Part shown: positions 20,151 to 30,653 of the stretch, in pieces | How positions within the stretch are numbered: position 1 is the first letter of the stretch | Layout of the letters: every line of letters starts with the position of its first letter | DNA from: Trichomonas vaginalis G3 | Lineage: Eukaryota > Parabasalia > Trichomonadida > Trichomonadidae | NCBI RefSeq assembly: GCF_026262505.1 | Contig: NC_067206.1 | Span: forward strand, 22,149,896-22,213,895 | Length of the DNA stretch: 64,000 nt | Reading direction: 5' to 3' | Translations under genes and position numbers: made by a program | The notes under the pieces: model-generated | Databases searched by the model: none | Seen by the model: only the letters and a program-made list of their open reading frames with translations | What the model was told of the DNA's origin: nothing

Positions 20151-22012
20151 AATTCTATACCATGCGTAAACTGTCATGTAAGGTGGCATGTATTCTTTAC
20201 TTTGTCCGGTTGTTTGCGTATATCCTGAAACGTGATGTGTATGGTTTCCTCCTCCCTCAGTGTTACTCCAGTAACAATTTATAGCAAACTGAACGTTGTC
20301 TTTAACATCATATCCTTTACCTTTTGTCATTCCTGACCAATCCCAATATCTATGCTTATGCCAACCTGCTTGAGATGTACTTAAATCTATGTAGTGACTG
20401 TGTGCAGGTAAATTTTCACCTGAAATCGTTTTACTTCCACCTGTTTCCTTTGAAGAGTTTGCACAATACAAAAACCTGTCGACTATTTGTTCCCATGCAC
20501 CAACACCAAACATTACTTGAGGACCTCTCACATCCATAGATGTATAAATAGAACCTACTGGGTTCATTAAATCAAACATATGAGACATTATAGGATTGTC
20601 TCTTTTGAACTTAAAATATAGTGCAACTATTTCAGGTTTCTTCTGGTTTGTGTCAGAATATTTTTTATAATATAATCTTATGTTTTCAGGGTAGGTAAAG
20701 TCTTGACTATAATATTTATTTCTGTCATCTTCATAATAGTATACTATTCTCGTTTTTTCTATTGCATTATATCTTTTATATCTATAATATTCTAAATATA
20801 ATGTTTGCTTTTTTGGGTCTACATGTGGTGTTTTGTCGTCAGCACCATAGTCATAATAATATGGTGCTGGAGCTGGGTCAGGCAATGTCATATCTGTCAT
20901 TTCATAAACTCGGAAATATTTATTTTGTTCATCTCCATATAAGTTTAAGTAGCAGTTGTTGTCTAATGGAACTTTAACTTGTGTACCATTATTCTTTATA
21001 TAGCTTACATACATTTCATTGTTATTTTTCGGAATGAGTTTATGCCGTGTACCATTTTTTAAGGAATGTGCAAACTGCCATCTAAAATATTTATTTTCTT
21101 CATTGAAAGAAAAGTCACCAACAATAGTTTCAATATTTTTTGTTCCAACTAAACTTTGGTATATTTCATTGACATATGTTTTATCTGCTTTATTTTCAAG
21201 GCTAACGTTTAAGTTTGTTATTTCAGATATAGAATGTGTATGTCCAACGTCACTTTTCCTGTTTAAGGTTTCTTGTAAGTTTGTAATATTTGCAATGGTA
21301 TGTGTATGTCCAACGTCACTTTTCCTGTTTAAGGTTTCTTGTAAGTTTGTAATATTTGCAATGGTATGTGTATGTCCAACGTCACTTTTCCTGTTTAAGG
21401 TTTCTTGTAAGTTTGTAATATTTGCAATAGTATGTGTATGTCCAACGTCACTTTTCCTGTTTAAGGTTTCTTGTAAGTTTGTAATATTTGCAATAGTATG
21501 TGTATGAGTCTTATTTGCTTTTGTCTCTAATGTTTCTTGTAAGTTTGTAATATCAGATATAGAATGTATATGAGTCTTTTTAGAATATTCGTTTTCAGCT
21601 CTTGTCACTTCACTTGACATTTTATTGTCAACATATGTTTTGTCTGCTAGTTCAGGATGAGTATGTTCTTTTGTTGCATAAGCATTGTTAGCTCTTTCTT
21701 CTTCTTTGCTATTGCATCGTCTACATATTCTTTGTCAGCTTTGTTGTCAACATCTGCTTTCAAAAGAAGTTCATTTATAGGTTTCTCGTTTAAAGTTCCT
21801 TTTGTTGGATTTATACAGACAGTATGGTTCTTATTGTCTTGAAACAGAAACTCATCTGTCATTGGGTTTAATGTCAGTTTTAAGTTTCCTTCTTTCAATG
21901 ACTCAGATATCTTAGAATAGTTTGAAAAGTTTGTTGTGTTCTTATTTAGAGCTTGCATAATGAGTTGTCGGTTGTGTTGTATTTCTCTCATAGACGCTGT
22001 TTCATTTGACAT
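20145..22012 (-). pseudogene. Phage-type tail-fibre protein with HTHT repeats (fossil)
   Basis: About 610 codons, near whole, about one break. The N-terminal part is followed by four near-identical 22-residue repeats (66 bp each, about 21240-21500) of the form HTHTIANITNLQETLNRKSD, typical of trimeric phage fibres. The C-terminal domain starts PVGSIYTSMDVRG, continues FGVGAWEQIVDRFLY, then NLPAHSH and GGNHTHHVSG, and ends MPPYMTVYAWYRIA. This is the Gp10-C-terminus/tail-collar type found in tailed phages. It is likely an attachment fibre. Polinton 2 has a relative at 51019-53517. Confidence 0.8.
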
Positions 22013-22029
22013 TTTATTATAGATAAAAT

Positions 22030-22878
22030 ATGCTTCCAATAGAAAAAGAAAATTCAAGAGTTGCTACAACTAAACCATTAGATGAACTTTTTACTAATGT
22101 CGGTCAAAAGTTTGAGACAGAGACCGTAAAGCATGAAGGCTATCGTTTTGACTACCCATTAAGATGGTTAAGAGACCCATCCGTCACAAAAGCTATTGGC
22201 TTTCGTAGAATGAAGTTCATTTCAGAAGCCATACATGGTTTCCCATTTACGGTCGGTTTTGAAGTTCGATACTATAACAAAGAAAAACGTATGTATGAGA
22301 AATTTGAACAGGGAAAACTTTTACAAGTTAGTTTGCTTGTAAACTTAGAAACAACTCTTCAAGCTTTTCAAGAAAAAATAAACGATATCTATATCGAATA
22401 TGCAAACCAGTATAACATTGACGAAGGAGAATACCATCTCGATATTATTTATGACAGGAAAAATGCAACTGTTAAAATCAATAAAATAGAAGACCTTGGA
22501 GAAAACGTTTATATTTCTACAAAATATAACAACTTGGCATGGTATAGATTTATGAGGATGTTAAATCAGCCTGCAGCATATCCAGTACACCCGGACTATT
22601 ATGAAGTCGAAAACCCTAATGGAACATATGAAAATGTTTTCGACCCAGATGCTATTATTGTTCATGCTTCATTTTCTGGTGCACAAAACTCTTTCTTATG
22701 CCTGACGAATGACTTTTACGAAAAACCTACAAAGTTATATGAACCGCCGAGTGGAAGTATTTCAGACTTTCAAGTATGGTTTACAACAGATGGAAGAAAA
22801 AGAATAATTCCATTATACCATGCGTTTTACTTAGAACTTAGTTTCATATACAACTACTATCGAACGATAAAAATATAA
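22030..22878 (+). CDS. Polinton paralogous family member B
   Basis: 282 residues, intact, divergent from the fibre gene with 17 bp between the start codons. It has the full family pattern: KPLDELFTNVG near the start, YRFDYPLRWL, KAIGFRRMKF, FDPDAIIVHASFSGAQ, then FQVWFTTDGRKRIIPLYHAF and a C-terminal LELSFIYNYY. Its closest relative here is the gene at 16278-17138. Probably a virion surface component; not a recognised named family. Confidence 0.65.
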   Translation: MLPIEKENSRVATTKPLDELFTNVGQKFETETVKHEGYRFDYPLRWLRDPSVTKAIGFRRMKFISEAIHGFPFTVGFEVRYYNKEKRMYEKFEQGKLLQVSLLVNLETTLQAFQEKINDIYIEYANQYNIDEGEYHLDIIYDRKNATVKINKIEDLGENVYISTKYNNLAWYRFMRMLNQPAAYPVHPDYYEVENPNGTYENVFDPDAIIVHASFSGAQNSFLCLTNDFYEKPTKLYEPPSGSISDFQVWFTTDGRKRIIPLYHAFYLELSFIYNYYRTIKI

Positions 22879-22947
22879 TTTTTTAATACGGTTGAGGTGT
22901 TGGATTTGGTTGCCAACTAGACTGTGGTGCAGGTTCAGGCTGTTGTA

Positions 22948-23124
22948 TTACAGGAGCTTGTTTTCTGGTTCAGGGTCTTTAGGTATAATACCAACGAACT
23001 GACCTACTCTTTTACCAATATTTTTGACACCGTTCCAAATTCCTCTTCCGACAGATTTTATTCCATTCCATATACCTCTTCCAACATTTCGAAAGAAGTT
23101 TCCTATTCTTCCAAAGAAACCCAT
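22948..23124 (-). CDS. 58-residue amphipathic Polinton peptide
   Basis: A short frame from ATG 23124. It begins MGFFGRIGNFFRNVGRGIW and then repeats the same unit (NGIKSVGRGIWNGVKNIG), which gives a positively charged amphipathic helix. The MGFFG start and repeat make it a good candidate for a membrane-active or core peptide like adenovirus pVI or mu. It was too short for an automated length cut-off but has the usual A/T leader (TTTTTACATATGTAAA). Confidence 0.6.
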   Translation of the reverse strand: MGFFGRIGNFFRNVGRGIWNGIKSVGRGIWNGVKNIGKRVGQFVGIIPKDPEPENKLL

Positions 23125-23141
23125 TTTACATATGTAAAAAT

Positions 23142-23504
23142 CTAATGTCCGCCTAGTCTCTTACGTTTCCTGTTGAGTTCCATAGCATTCTTTAACTGGA
23201 GCTCATACATTCTGTTTCTCCTCTGGTAGAAAACATATTCTGGGTCAACTCCTGTGTTCGCGTCATCTGCATAAAGTTGTTTATATCCCACTTCGGGGTT
23301 TGTATAAAACTCTTTCCATCTCATATTTGCATACCATGGTGGCAAACCTAACGCAGCGTCATTTGACATGGCAGTTTGCATTTGTACATCTGTTGGCACT
23401 TGACCATAGTTTGCCATTGCAGTTTGTATTCTAACTTCATTTGGAATATTCTCTGGGTTTGGTTGTCCAGGTTGCTGTGCATTCGCTAAGTTCTGTGCGT
23501 CCAT
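23142..23504 (-). CDS. Small Polinton protein, unknown
   Basis: 120 residues. The first half has two near-repeats of QTAM(A/S)NYGQVPTDVQM type, the second half is Trp/Tyr-rich (LPPWYANMRWKEFY), and the end is basic (NRKRKRLGGH). It is tightly packed between two other small minus-strand genes. No family recognised; probably a minor virion component by position. Confidence 0.55.
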   Translation of the reverse strand: MDAQNLANAQQPGQPNPENIPNEVRIQTAMANYGQVPTDVQMQTAMSNDAALGLPPWYANMRWKEFYTNPEVGYKQLYADDANTGVDPEYVFYQRRNRMYELQLKNAMELNRKRKRLGGH

Positions 23505-23527
23505 TTAATATTAGATAAAAATATCTC

Positions 23528-23659
23528 TTACGAGTACATATACTGAACATTTGCAGGCATTGGTTCATCTTCATATTCTCTGTACTTTTCTGCCACGTCA
23601 AATAAATAAATGACACAATGGAAAAAACCTAAAACAAGTAGTCCTATTTCAAACCACAT
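23528..23659 (-). CDS. 43-residue single-pass membrane peptide
   Basis: A short frame from ATG 23659 to the stop at 23528. One hydrophobic segment (residues 2-20, WFEIGLLVLGFFHCVIYLF) is followed by a charged tail ending VQYMYS. Small membrane peptides of this sort occur in many virus-like elements. Function unknown. Confidence 0.5.
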   Translation of the reverse strand: MWFEIGLLVLGFFHCVIYLFDVAEKYREYEDEPMPANVQYMYS

Positions 23660-24182
23660 TTACTTACTAATAAAATTTCTTTATTGTGACACTTCTCCGG
23701 TTTATAGGACCTTCTCATATTCTATCTTGTCATATCTAAACTCATAGTCATGTATGTCCTCTAACCATCTCATAACGGTTTCCAAACCACTTTTATCGGA
23801 TGTAAAGTAAAAGCATGGATGGTTATGTATAACGTCTAAAGTTTCTAAAGAGTCTCTCAAAGTCCAGTCTACTTGGTATTGAAAATCCCATGTGTTATAG
23901 AACGGCGGGTCCACTATAAAGAAAATATTTTCCTTGTCTTTATATTTTTCATACAACTCTGTCCAATGACATCTCACAAACTCTATACCCTCAATATATT
24001 TTTCTATGTCCTCTTTGAAAACATTTGTATAGTTAAGATATAAAACTTTTGACATAAGTGTTTCAATGTCATGAACTCTTATAGAACCACTATATAATAG
24101 TCTAGCAGATATACTATCCCAGTCTATATATTCTGCTTTTTTCAAAACCTCTCTCACAATATTTTTGTTATCTAATGGTATA

Positions 24183-25014
24183 GAGATATAAAAATTGGAG
24201 ATATAAAAATTGCTCACATTTGCTCACATTTTGGCACTTTTTTGTACGTTTGTCAAAAAATTGTGAGGAAGATCTCACAAAAATAGTCAAAATGTGAGCA
24301 AATTTTGAGAAGTGCTCACATTTTGACATACGATTATTTTCATACGTTTTTTTGATGAATTCTAATAAAACTTCATTACCACTTTCAGAACGAAGCGTAA
24401 CTTTTCAGCACGTAACGCTCTATCATGTGTAGTGACATATTATTCAAAAAAACTCAGATTGCTTATCTTATAATAACAATTTCATTAGAAAAAATGCACG
24501 ATTTCACGCTAAAACTTTGAAGCAATTCTTAAATTCGGATAAAAAATCGATATGTATTACACTTTAAACTTCAAAAAATGGTTCAAAATTTAGACTTAGT
24601 TTATCTTAACAATATAGCAGATTTTAAGCCGAACAAGTAGGAGTAATAGAAATAGCTCTTGAAAATAATTACAATTAGTAATATGTAAGTCAAAGTTCGA
24701 GTATTCTAATAAATAAACGTTCCGGATTTTCTTTACTACAAGAATCAATACTTAATATATAGAAGCAACAGTAAAAACTTATTAGAGATTCAAAAAGAAA
24801 GTTGACTAAAGAGAATCTTTTTATATAAGTAATTTTATTTTTTTGAAATACGAGATCGAATAAACATGTATTTTATTTTATTACTATAATAATACGTTTT
24901 TACATAGTAAGAAAGTTTAGAGACTGAAATGAAATTAAAAATTGAGAAAAAAATAAAGCTTTTCTATAAAAATTCATATTAATATATAGTATAATGATAT
25001 TACAATTTATTGAT
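24183..25014 (+). repeat. MULE left terminal inverted repeat
   Basis: 832 bp, matching the reverse complement of 27927-28743. The outer tip holds two copies of GAGATATAAAAATTG followed by GCTCACATTTGCTCAC; the right arm has one copy. Confidence 0.9.
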
Positions 25015-26597
25015 AGTTGTGTTAGAAAAAAAGGTACATTCACTATTTTTGACAAAATTTTAAATTTTCATGGGGTTGTAAATCTTATAATAACTAGATG
25101 AATAAGGAATAAATCCCAGTATGATGTGCATCATTATATTAAACACTATATGTAAGGCTGGTGATTCTATTAACACTTATGAAGATCTATAGTATTTGAG
25201 CAGATAAATTTGATAATTTCCAAAACTCTTATATTTCAAAATTAAAGTGTGCGAATGCATTTAAATGAGAGCAAAAAGAGATTGATGCTGTTAAAACTAT
25301 GTGTTAATTTGCAATTATTTCGCATCACAAGAAACTACCCAGTAAATTCGGCTATCTTTCTTTGCAATTATTCTCCATTATACATATAATATAATGGTTA
25401 GGTTTGAAGAAAAGTTACTAGAGAATTATTGACTTTTGAAATAATGCAGAATTTTACTTGAAGAAATCATTAATTTATGAGTTCCAAATTGCTAAGCATG
25501 ACGAAGGATCATTAAATTTGCTACAATTAAATACACTTATTGCAGAATTAAGATTTTTGAAATTAAAAGTTTGAAATATTGCCTTTTTGAATAAAAATTT
25601 AAATTTTATTATATAAGCATGATAATATCTTATAGAAATAAAGAAAATATTTTAAACCATTCAAATATTTTGAATGTCTTATCAATTTAAAATATTAAAA
25701 GATAGCTTGATTTTATCATCATTAGTTGTTATCAAAGTTTTCTTCTTTTAATGAACAACAGTAAATGATTTGTTAATTACTTGTCTTCCTTTTTCGCAGC
25801 AAAATCGAAAGTTATGATGATAATCTTGCTCTCAATTTTGAAACTCTCTGATTTACAAGTAAGCATTCCTTTGGAAAAGCAGTCCTATTCTGTTTTCAAG
25901 ATATTTTAAAGCCTCAATTTCATACAATGCGCAGATCTATTCGAAATTGCAAGAACTCTCAAGAAAATGCAGCAGCAAAGAAGATTCCATAGTTTCTAGC
26001 ATCAAAAATTACAACCTTAATACAACAGTTAAAGAGAAGCTCGAAAAGAAAATATTTAACCATAAAGCTGGAAACCATTCGATATCTACTATTGGATCTA
26101 ATAAAAAGTTAATTATAACATATTTAACATGCTATTTTGTTGACTTTGTTCCATTATATTACCATATATATCTTTTTGAAATCTAAAATATTTTTACAAT
26201 TTTAACCATGTGTTTGTTGAAACCATATATCAATCTTAGCTAAAGTATAGTTTATGAGTCTGTCACCATCTAACGTATGAATTTTCAAAAAATGTCAAAT
26301 ATGTTCATTTTTTCTGTAGATTCAGCCATAATTTCACGTTGTTATACTATTCAACTATTATTTAATATTTTTATCGATTTAAATATATGATGAGATGCTT
26401 AGTTCTCCTGGAAATCGATTTTTAATCGCAATTTTAACTTTCCAAAAAAAATTCAAAAATAAAAATCCCTCTCAATTTTCTAAGTTTTCTAACTCGCCAA
26501 ATCTCTAGCCAATTTTTTTGGCCCGTATAAATATTGTTTGGCACTATATAGGGATGCTATTTATCATATTTTCATCCCATTTTACTGTTATTGTTGT

Positions 26598-27240
26598 AAA
26601 CAGAAATTCATCAAAAGTGACACCTCAGAAAAGCTAAAATATTGAATTTTTGGAACTTTTGATAGAGCACGATTTTAAATATTAATTAAAGTAAATGTAT
26701 ATTTTGTAAAGATTCTTTTTAATAAAAAAATAAAATTTTGAAGAAGAACACAAAATCTTCTGAAAAATAATATCACATAAACTCATATTATTTTCTTATA
26801 TTAACTATTTTATATAAAAATCAAATTCAATGATCTTAAAGCGAATGATAAACTCAAAATTTACGAATATAATGAGTGGGAATATAATGCTTATCTATCA
26901 TAAAACCATATGAAATATCAATTTTTGCTTTACGCCTATTCCCACTCATTATATTCGTAAATTTTGAGGTTTATCATTCGCTTTTAAGATCATTGAATTT
27001 GATTTTTATATAAAATAGTTATATATTAGAAAATAATATGAGTTTATGTGATATTATTTTTCAGAAGATTTCATTCTATATGCCTATGAAAAGTACTCTC
27101 AAAACTAACTTTTCCTAATTATAATTAAATCTAGAATATTGTATTATGCTTAGTATTATTTCATTTTTCTCATTCAATTTAGAATTTACAAATGTCAAAA
27201 AATTGAGAGCTGTCACTTTTCATGAATTTCTGTTTATTAC
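26598..27240. repeat. Nested inverted repeats in the MULE interior
   Basis: An outer pair (AGAAATTCATCAAAAGTGAC near 26605 against its complement near 27215) encloses a long inner pair, about 26757-26881 against 26940-27069. The centre of the inner pair holds AATATAATGAGTGGGAAT and its complement. The whole could form a large hairpin. It may be an older foldback element captured by the MULE. Confidence 0.75.
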
Positions 27241-27334
27241 ATTATCGCCTAGTGAATGTACCTTTGTTAGAAAAAATATACAACTAAAATGTCAGTTTTA
27301 AAAAATTTAAAAATTATATTAAAACAATAATCAT

Positions 27335-27560
27335 TATCTCTCTTTGCTTAACACATCTACAACTGGAAACATCATTCCAAATGAAGTTCCTCATCTCTCT
27401 TTGCTTAACACATCTACAACTGGAAACATCATTCAAATGAAGTTCTCAGTCTCGTCAAAATTTCTATCTACAACAAGCTTAACTCAAAACTCAAGAAACT
27501 ATCATTATCTCTCTTTGCTTAACACATCTACAACTGGAAACATCATTCCAAATGTTGCAT
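27335..27560 (+). repeat. Three direct copies of a ~50-bp unit
   Basis: The unit ATCTCTCTTTGCTTAACACA followed by TCTACAACTGGAAACATCAT occurs three times, starting near 27337, 27390 and 27508. A short frame runs through it but has no sign of being a gene. Confidence 0.8.
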
Positions 27561-27926
27561 TCAAGAATCCTATTATTATTCTTTCTTTCAATCTTTTATA
27601 TTTACTCTTTAAATTCTAATATAATATAAATTCTTCATTTCCTTTGTTTAAACTTTTTTCATTTTAATACCATTTTATCAGATAGTAATTTTTGTTTTTC
27701 TCTGACCAAAAATCTTCTCAATTTAACTCCACCTTCACAAAAATTCATTGAGTTCTCTCAAAATTCTTGTATTTTTGGTATACTTAAAGTATCATCTTCA
27801 AATATTTTTTTGGAGAAAATTGACTTTGCATAATATCGTAATACTTTTTAAGGCAGATAGATTTACCGTAAGTTGAAGAACTTTTAATTTGAACAGAAAT
27901 TATTCAACAAATATTCTTTTTATTTG

Positions 27927-28743
27927 ATCAATAAATTGTAATATCATTATACTATATATTAATATGAATTTTTATAGAAAAGCTTTATTTTTTTCTCAAT
28001 TTTTAATTTCATTTCAGTCTCTAAACTTTCTTACTATGTAAAAACGTATTATTATAGTAATAAAATAAAATACATGTTTATTCGATCTCGTATTTCAAAA
28101 AAATAAAATTACTTATATAAAAAGATTCTCTTTAGTCAACTTTCTTTTTGAATCTCTAATAAGTTTTTACTGTTGCTTCTATATATTAAGTATTGATTCT
28201 TGTAGTAAAGAAAATCCGGAACGTTTATTTATTAGAATACTCGAACTTTGACTTACATATTACTAATTGTAATTATTTTCAAGAGCTATTTCTATTACTC
28301 CTACTTGTTCGGCTTAAAATCTGCTATATTGTTAAGATAAACTAAGTCTAAATTTTGAACCATTTTTTGAAGTTTAAAGTGTAATACATATCGATTTTTT
28401 ATCCGAATTTAAGAATTGCTTCAAAGTTTTAGCGTGAAATCGTGCATTTTTTCTAATGAAATTGTTATTATAAGATAAGCAATCTGAGTTTTTTTGAATA
28501 ATATGTCACTACACATGATAGAGCGTTACGTGCTGAAAAGTTACGCTTCGTTCTGAAAGTGGTAATGAAGTTTTATTAGAATTCATCAAAAAAACGTATG
28601 AAAATAATCGTATGTCAAAATGTGAGCACTTCTCAAAATTTGCTCACATTTTGACTATTTTTGTGAGATCTTCCTCACAATTTTTTGACAAACGTACAAA
28701 AAAGTGCCAAAATGTGAGCAAATGTGAGCAATTTTTATATCTC
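27927..28743 (-). repeat. MULE right terminal inverted repeat
   Basis: 817 bp, reverse complement of 24198-25014 and apparently identical to it over the parts compared by eye. Followed directly by the target duplication AATGGTATA. Confidence 0.9.
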
Positions 28744-29192
28744 AATGGTATACGTTCCATCTTACCTATAGGTATCTTTTCTTTTAACTCTTTCAATATA
28801 TTGTTTGTGTCTGGTATATGTTTGAGACGGTCCATATAGTTGTCGAAGTCATTGCATATAATCTTTGAGTCTGGGAATATTGTATGACATAAATGGGATA
28901 TATAGAAACTTCCACCGAACAAATCTACAAATGTTAGACCATTCGGTAGTTTCTTAAGTTCTCTCAATATAATATCTTTACATTTACTCTTATTTCCAAA
29001 GAACGGTAACGGTGGTTTTGTAAAATTCATTTATATATAATAATAAAAATGTTTTTTCCTGAAAAGTGACAGAAAAGTGATAAAACATGAAAACATATAT
29101 AATTTGTGAAAAGCGACACATTATATAATGTTTTCGACCCAGAAGACTAACAATTTTCCGAATAAAAACTTCATTTATACTAAACATCTTCG

Positions 29193-29307
29193 GGGCTAGA
29201 GGGCGCAACGCGCCTGGAAGCCCTCCGAATAAAAACTTCATTTATACTAAACATCTTCAGGGCTAGAGGGCGCAACGCGCCTGGAAGCCCCACTACCTTT
29301 TTTTTTT
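29193..29307 (-). repeat. Polinton 1 right terminal inverted repeat
   Basis: Reverse-complement partner of 886-999. On this side the ~74-bp unit (GC-rich core plus an AT-rich spacer reading toward ACTAAACATCTTC) continues for a further partial copy inward to about 29155. It ends in ten T and is followed one base later by the direct repeat CGACC. Confidence 0.9.
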
Positions 29308-29663
29308 CCGACCGAATTCCATTGTGTCAGAATATGACCATAAATATTCAGGCAAAATTTGATTTCTGACATTCAAAAGATCAAAGATCAAAAACCATAT
29401 GTGAACTAGTAAAATGCTAGATTTTGTTCAAGTTATATCAAAAAATGTAATTCTCGACTTTATTCAACAAATTGGTGAATTCGTTTCTTCTCAGGCAAAA
29501 AGAAGATTGTTCTGATAATCGCTAACGCCACCAGCAAGAAAGAACATGGAGGACATATGCATTGGGGCATTTTTGCTCTAGTTTTGACAAAAATAAGTTG
29601 AGTGCTTTTTTTTTTCAAATTCTAAAAAAATGATAGGATGGCATTTTTTGACAAATTAATAAA

Positions 29664-30653
29664 ATGTTCACCATAATTCTATCTTTAGAGGATGACAATA
29701 TTTGGAATAGTTACTTCAAAAGTCAATTTACAGAAGTAGAAACTAAATATTGTCAAAATTGTAATCTTTCAGCAGGTCAAGGTCAATATTACTTAGATGA
29801 GTGCAATTTTTATGATGATCATGACCAAGTTGTCAACTTTAACCCAATTTCCAACACTTTATTACTGCATAACCGTTGTTCTTTTAGCAACTGCACTTCA
29901 GAAGAAAGTGGAAGTTGCATTTACTACCAAATTGGTAGTAATAGTTCGATTGTTCAACGAAAATTCTGTTGTACAAAATGCCAATGCCAAAGTGAACAAG
30001 GAGCACATTTTTCATATACATACGTTGACACAGATAACTTAAACTTTTTTATTGAAAGTTCCCTTTTCCTTGTAGGAAAAGAAAGTTTTGGTTTATCTAT
30101 TGAAGCAAAACGTGATAACATCATAGTTTCATCAACAAATTTCTCATCATGCAAAGCATCTTTGGGACCTGCTGGTTTTTTAAAAAGTCCTAATGTTAAT
30201 TACACAACAAAATATAACTATACAACTGTTGTTAATAATTTAGCAACAAGTGAAATGATTCTAGATATTTGGTATAACTCGTTGATTGATTCATGTAATA
30301 TTATAAATAATACCATAGCAACATCAAGAAATGGAATTATTTACCATCAAATTAATTATCTTACTGTAAAAAGTTGTTCTTTTATTAACAACACTGTTCC
30401 TCAAGGTTCATATTTGATAGAGGACAATGGTCAATTAACAGTTGATAGTTGTTACATTGACAATTCGATTTCAACAACATTTCTTAGTAATGTAGTACCT
30501 AAAAATACAAGAGAACTATTTACTAACAAATTGATTCATCTTTCAACTGGTAATTGCCAAGCAGAATTTGCAATTATCAATAAAAGTATTTCAGAAGTTA
30601 ATAGGCTTCCCATTATCATTATTTCTTTAGTAAACATTAAAAGGTCTACATAA
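29664..30653 (+). CDS. Surface-protein-like fragment (Pmp/right-handed beta-helix type)
   Basis: 329 residues from an ATG 356 bp beyond the Polinton end. The product is rich in Asn, Ser, Thr and Cys with recurring strand patterns such as SCNIINNTIAT, LTVKSCSFINNT and VDSCYIDNS. These resemble the right-handed beta-helix repeats of trichomonad Chlamydia-Pmp-like surface proteins. No convincing signal peptide and no C-terminal membrane segment are visible, so it looks like a truncated copy. A related copy (about 90% identical over the best part) lies at 61985-64000 in opposite orientation, interrupted by a mariner. Confidence 0.5.
   Translation: MFTIILSLEDDNIWNSYFKSQFTEVETKYCQNCNLSAGQGQYYLDECNFYDDHDQVVNFNPISNTLLLHNRCSFSNCTSEESGSCIYYQIGSNSSIVQRKFCCTKCQCQSEQGAHFSYTYVDTDNLNFFIESSLFLVGKESFGLSIEAKRDNIIVSSTNFSSCKASLGPAGFLKSPNVNYTTKYNYTTVVNNLATSEMILDIWYNSLIDSCNIINNTIATSRNGIIYHQINYLTVKSCSFINNTVPQGSYLIEDNGQLTVDSCYIDNSISTTFLSNVVPKNTRELFTNKLIHLSTGNCQAEFAIINKSISEVNRLPIIIISLVNIKRST

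Larger units (their letters stand above)
24183..28743. mobile_element. Non-autonomous Mutator-like element (MULE)
   Basis: 4,561 bp flanked by the 9-bp direct repeat AATGGTATA (24174-24182 and 28744-28752). It has TIRs of 832 bp (24183-25014) and 817 bp (27927-28743). The two arms look identical except for an extra 15-bp unit (GAGATATAAAAATTG) at the left tip. A 9-bp target duplication with long TIRs is the MULE signature. No transposase is encoded inside. The middle has further nested inverted repeats and a triplicated short sequence. Near-perfect TIRs imply a recent insertion. It contains many GATC sites, unlike the Polinton around it. Confidence 0.85.
23702..29030 (-). pseudogene. D12-class adenine DNA methylase split by a MULE insertion (fossil)
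   Basis: The N-terminal part lies at 28744-29030 (KPPLPFFGNKSKCKDIIL, then FVDLFGGSFYIS for the AdoMet-binding loop and a CNDFDNY segment). The C-terminal part lies at 23702-24182 and holds the catalytic DPPF motif (FFIVDPPFYNTW). Motif order is that of D12/Dam-type N6-adenine methyltransferases. The 24183-28743 element lies between the two parts, with AATGGTATA on each side. The enzyme would methylate adenine, possibly in GATC, but target specificity cannot be read from sequence alone. Confidence 0.8.
886..29307. mobile_element. Polinton/Maverick element 1 (fossil)
   Basis: A 28.4 kb element, about 23.9 kb without the DNA later inserted into it. It is bounded by inverted repeats starting with an A-run followed by GGTAGTGGGGCTTCC, and flanked by the direct repeat CGACC at 881-885 and 29309-29313. 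Parts seen: capsid protein, penton-like protein, packaging ATPase, SF3-type helicase, integrase, KilA-N proteins, HNH endonuclease, adenine methylase, phage-type fibre and several small proteins. No DNA polymerase is recognised. It looks broken, with roughly ten breaks plus one large insertion. The well-matched TIRs and retained flanking repeat suggest it is fairly young. Confidence 0.9.

Noticed and set aside
21019-21507. 162-codon plus-strand frame with Cys-rich repeats
   Set aside because: It is the complement of the fibre repeats; its repeats mirror the 66-bp units and the minus-strand product has a clear family.
25947-26186. 79-codon frame inside the MULE
   Set aside because: AT-driven composition with no family pattern or conserved neighbour; not enough to call a gene.
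27344-27619. 91-codon frame over the triplicated 50-bp unit
   Set aside because: It repeats NTSTTGNII only because the DNA repeats; no start context or family.
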